From positions 1 through 32,531 of the forward strand of contig JACRGX010000075.1 of assembly GCA_016212185.1 (NCBI GenBank): a stretch of DNA of 32,531 nt. The letters run 5' to 3'. This document shows, in pieces, positions 31,227 through 32,531 of this stretch. The stretch is from Nitrospirota bacterium (GTDB lineage Bacteria; Nitrospirota; Thermodesulfovibrionia; UBA6902; DSMQ01). Made by a program: the position numbers and the translations under genes. The notes beneath the pieces were generated by a model that made no database searches, was not told the origin of the DNA, and was given only the letters and a program-made list of their open reading frames with translations. The number at the start of each line of letters is the position of its first letter. The first letter of the stretch is position 1.

Positions 31227-31255
31227 AAAATAAAATAGTTTACTAAAATTGTCAA
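31227..31255 (-). promoter_or_regulatory. iscR promoter
   Basis: On the minus strand, a perfect TTGACA (31250-31255), a 17-bp spacer, then TATTTT (31227-31232). Predicted transcription start is about 31220, the first base of iscR. The IscR site covers the -35 and spacer, which is repressive geometry. Confidence 0.7.
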
Positions 31256-31259
31256 GTAT
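31235..31259 (-). promoter_or_regulatory. Type-1 IscR binding site
   Basis: Read on the minus strand, the 25-bp site runs ATACTTGAC, seven bases, AGTAAACTAT (last base pairs with the first half). It agrees with 23 of 25 positions of the E. coli type-1 consensus as I recall it (ATASYYGAC...AGTCRRSTAT), the mismatches being one in the spacer and C to A in AGTC. It overlaps the iscR -35 and ends 6 bp from the -35 of the divergent radical SAM gene. Confidence 0.72.
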
Positions 31260-31265
31260 TTTATT

Positions 31266-31294
31266 TTGACATAATGGCTGTTGTTCTTTATAAT
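31266..31294 (+). promoter_or_regulatory. Perfect-consensus sigma-70 promoter for the radical SAM gene
   Basis: TTGACA (31266-31271), a 17-bp spacer, then TATAAT (31289-31294), exact in both hexamers and spacing. Start of transcription is expected near 31301, giving a leader of about 68 nt before the GTG at 31369. It is divergent from iscR. Confidence 0.82.
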
Positions 31295-31368
31295 GAATTA
31301 ACTGCGTAAAAAGCTGACTTAAGCGCTAAGCCTGTTTGCAGTTTCAAAGTCTTAGAAAAGAGATTTTT

Positions 31369-32531
31369 GTGAAATTACTGCTGATTTCCCTACAATCAAA
31401 TGCCTATGTCGCCGGACTTAAATACATAGGCGCAAATGTGCGCGCAAACGGGCATGACGTGCGAATATTGCTCTTGCCCGGTTATATAGACGGCAGTCTG
31501 CACCCTGCAATGGAGGACTTTATCCGCGATTATAATCCTGACCTGATAGGCGTCAGCCTTATGTCCATTGAATTTTACCCGGCAAAGATACTTACTCATT
31601 TACTGCATGAGAAATTCAGCATCCCCGTGCTCTGGGGGGGCGTGCACGTAGTGCTTACGCCCGATGAATGCATAAAATATGCCGATTATGTATGCTGCGG
31701 TGAAGGCGAAAAGGCTGTTGTCTCAGTGTTGAATCATCTTCGCGACAAAGGCAGGGATATTCCGCCAGAGGTTCCTAATATATGGTCGCGCATTAACGGG
31801 CAAATAATAAAACAGCCGCTAAGCCCCCCGGAGGAGAATCTGGACAGCCTGCCGTATCAGGAATATCTGCCGGAGTATTATTACTGTTTACATAATGACA
31901 GGATATATAATTTCTCCCGGCGCCCGGAACTTTTCCGCAGGTATGCGCTGTACGGCGGCACTTGCCACATGATGATAACAACAAGGGGCTGTCCTTTTTC
32001 CTGCGGATACTGCGCCAATTCCTCACTTGTGTCTGTCTACGGAAAAAAAATCAGGGAAAGGTCTGTTGAAAACTGCCTTGAGGAGTTAAGGGCTGTTAAA
32101 AAAGACCCTTATGTCCTGTATATAAATTTTGAGGATGACTGCTTCCTTGTGCACAGTATGGAATGGCTCAAAAAATTTACCGAAGAATACAAAAAACACA
32201 TAAACCTGCCGTTTATGGTGCGTGCAATACCAACTATGGTTGACATGGAAAAACTGCTTATGCTTAAGAGTGCCGGCTTAAGCTGGATTATTATGGGTGT
32301 TCAGTCAGGAAGCGACCATGTGAATTTTGATATTTATGGAAGGAAAGTACCGTTTGCTGTAGTCAAAAAAGCCGCTGAGCTTGTCTCAAAATCCAGGGCA
32401 GTGCCTTATTATGAAATGATTGTGGACAATCCCTATGAGACAGAGCAGGACATGATTGAAACCATTAATGCTATGTTAATGCTTAAAAAGCCGTATACGA
32501 CTTCGCTGGCGCACCTGACTTTTTTCCCGGG
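31369..32531 (+). CDS. B12-binding-type radical SAM protein (3' end beyond the window)
   Basis: This frame is open from GTG at 31369 to the window end (387 codons, no stop), so it is partial. Residues about 1-140 form a cobalamin-binding-like Rossmann domain (KYIGANVRANGHDVRILLLP, LIGVSLMSIEFYP, VLWGGVHVVLTPDE, CGEGEKAV). The radical SAM core follows with CPFSCGYC (C208, C212, C215), then ERSVENCLEELR, INFEDDCFL and MGVQSGSDHVN. The usual DxHxxG cobalamin lower-ligand motif is not seen, so it may not bind B12 base-off, as in many members of this family. Substrate unknown. Start chosen because MKLLLISLQSNAYVAGL fits the family; AAAAGAG upstream is weak. Confidence 0.88.
   Translation, partial: MKLLLISLQSNAYVAGLKYIGANVRANGHDVRILLLPGYIDGSLHPAMEDFIRDYNPDLIGVSLMSIEFYPAKILTHLLHEKFSIPVLWGGVHVVLTPDECIKYADYVCCGEGEKAVVSVLNHLRDKGRDIPPEVPNIWSRINGQIIKQPLSPPEENLDSLPYQEYLPEYYYCLHNDRIYNFSRRPELFRRYALYGGTCHMMITTRGCPFSCGYCANSSLVSVYGKKIRERSVENCLEELRAVKKDPYVLYINFEDDCFLVHSMEWLKKFTEEYKKHINLPFMVRAIPTMVDMEKLLMLKSAGLSWIIMGVQSGSDHVNFDIYGRKVPFAVVKKAAELVSKSRAVPYYEMIVDNPYETEQDMIETINAMLMLKKPYTTSLAHLTFFP

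Overview
This window reads as chromosomal DNA of a Gram-negative, probably anaerobic bacterium. Gene content and protein style (ExeA-like ATPases, a PEP-CTERM protein, an SBBP-repeat protein, an atypical isc operon, DUF116 beside fmt/def) remind me most of the Nitrospirota/Thermodesulfovibrionia or deltaproteobacterial lineages. That placement is inference, since no rRNA or marker comparison was possible.

Layout. (1) 1-4.0 kb, + strand: a secreted PEP-CTERM protein with a strong terminator, then an OmpA-domain protein and two tandem ExeA/GspA-type AAA ATPases. (2) 4.0-4.7 kb: an AT-rich regulatory stretch with nested TGTAA/TTACA palindromes and a possible structured RNA, upstream of a membrane-anchored GAF-GGDEF diguanylate cyclase. 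(3) 5.9-6.1 kb: tRNA-Leu(TAG) lying between two pieces of other tRNA-Leu sequence. (4) 6.3-10.4 kb: type IV pilus motor genes pilB-pilT-pilC. (5) 10.5-13.3 kb, - strand: uvrB and fdhD, overlapping by 4 bp. (6) 13.4-18.5 kb, + strand: a 48-residue ORF with a very good Shine-Dalgarno, then an SDR epimerase/reductase, a serine-palmitoyltransferase-like alpha-oxoamine synthase, a GNAT-like acyltransferase and an endonuclease Q homologue. The first three look like a bacterial ceramide pathway (CerR, Spt, bCerS). (7) 18.5-23.2 kb, - strand: a 918-residue secreted protein with seven 65-residue beta-propeller repeats, and gatB. (8) 23.3-26.7 kb: a low-GC accessory patch with two unrecognised genes, an IS3-family remnant and a RelE/RHH toxin-antitoxin pair. 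(9) 26.8-31.2 kb, - strand: iscR-tusA-like-iscS-like-iscU-def-fmt-DUF116. (10) 31.4 kb to the end, + strand: a B12-binding-type radical SAM protein cut by the window edge, divergent from iscR.

Main points. The IscS-like protein has Gln where cysteine desulfurases carry the PLP lysine, and has lost other PLP-contact residues, but keeps the catalytic-loop Cys. It therefore probably is not a normal desulfurase. The iscR promoter region holds a near-perfect type-1 IscR site next to a perfect-consensus promoter for the radical SAM gene. The Spt/CerR/bCerS-like trio suggests sphingolipid synthesis. Several spacers, and three places inside the SBBP gene, hold degenerate iterations of short words, a different word at each site; I cannot explain these. 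pilB, uvrB and iscR look as if they are transcribed without leaders.
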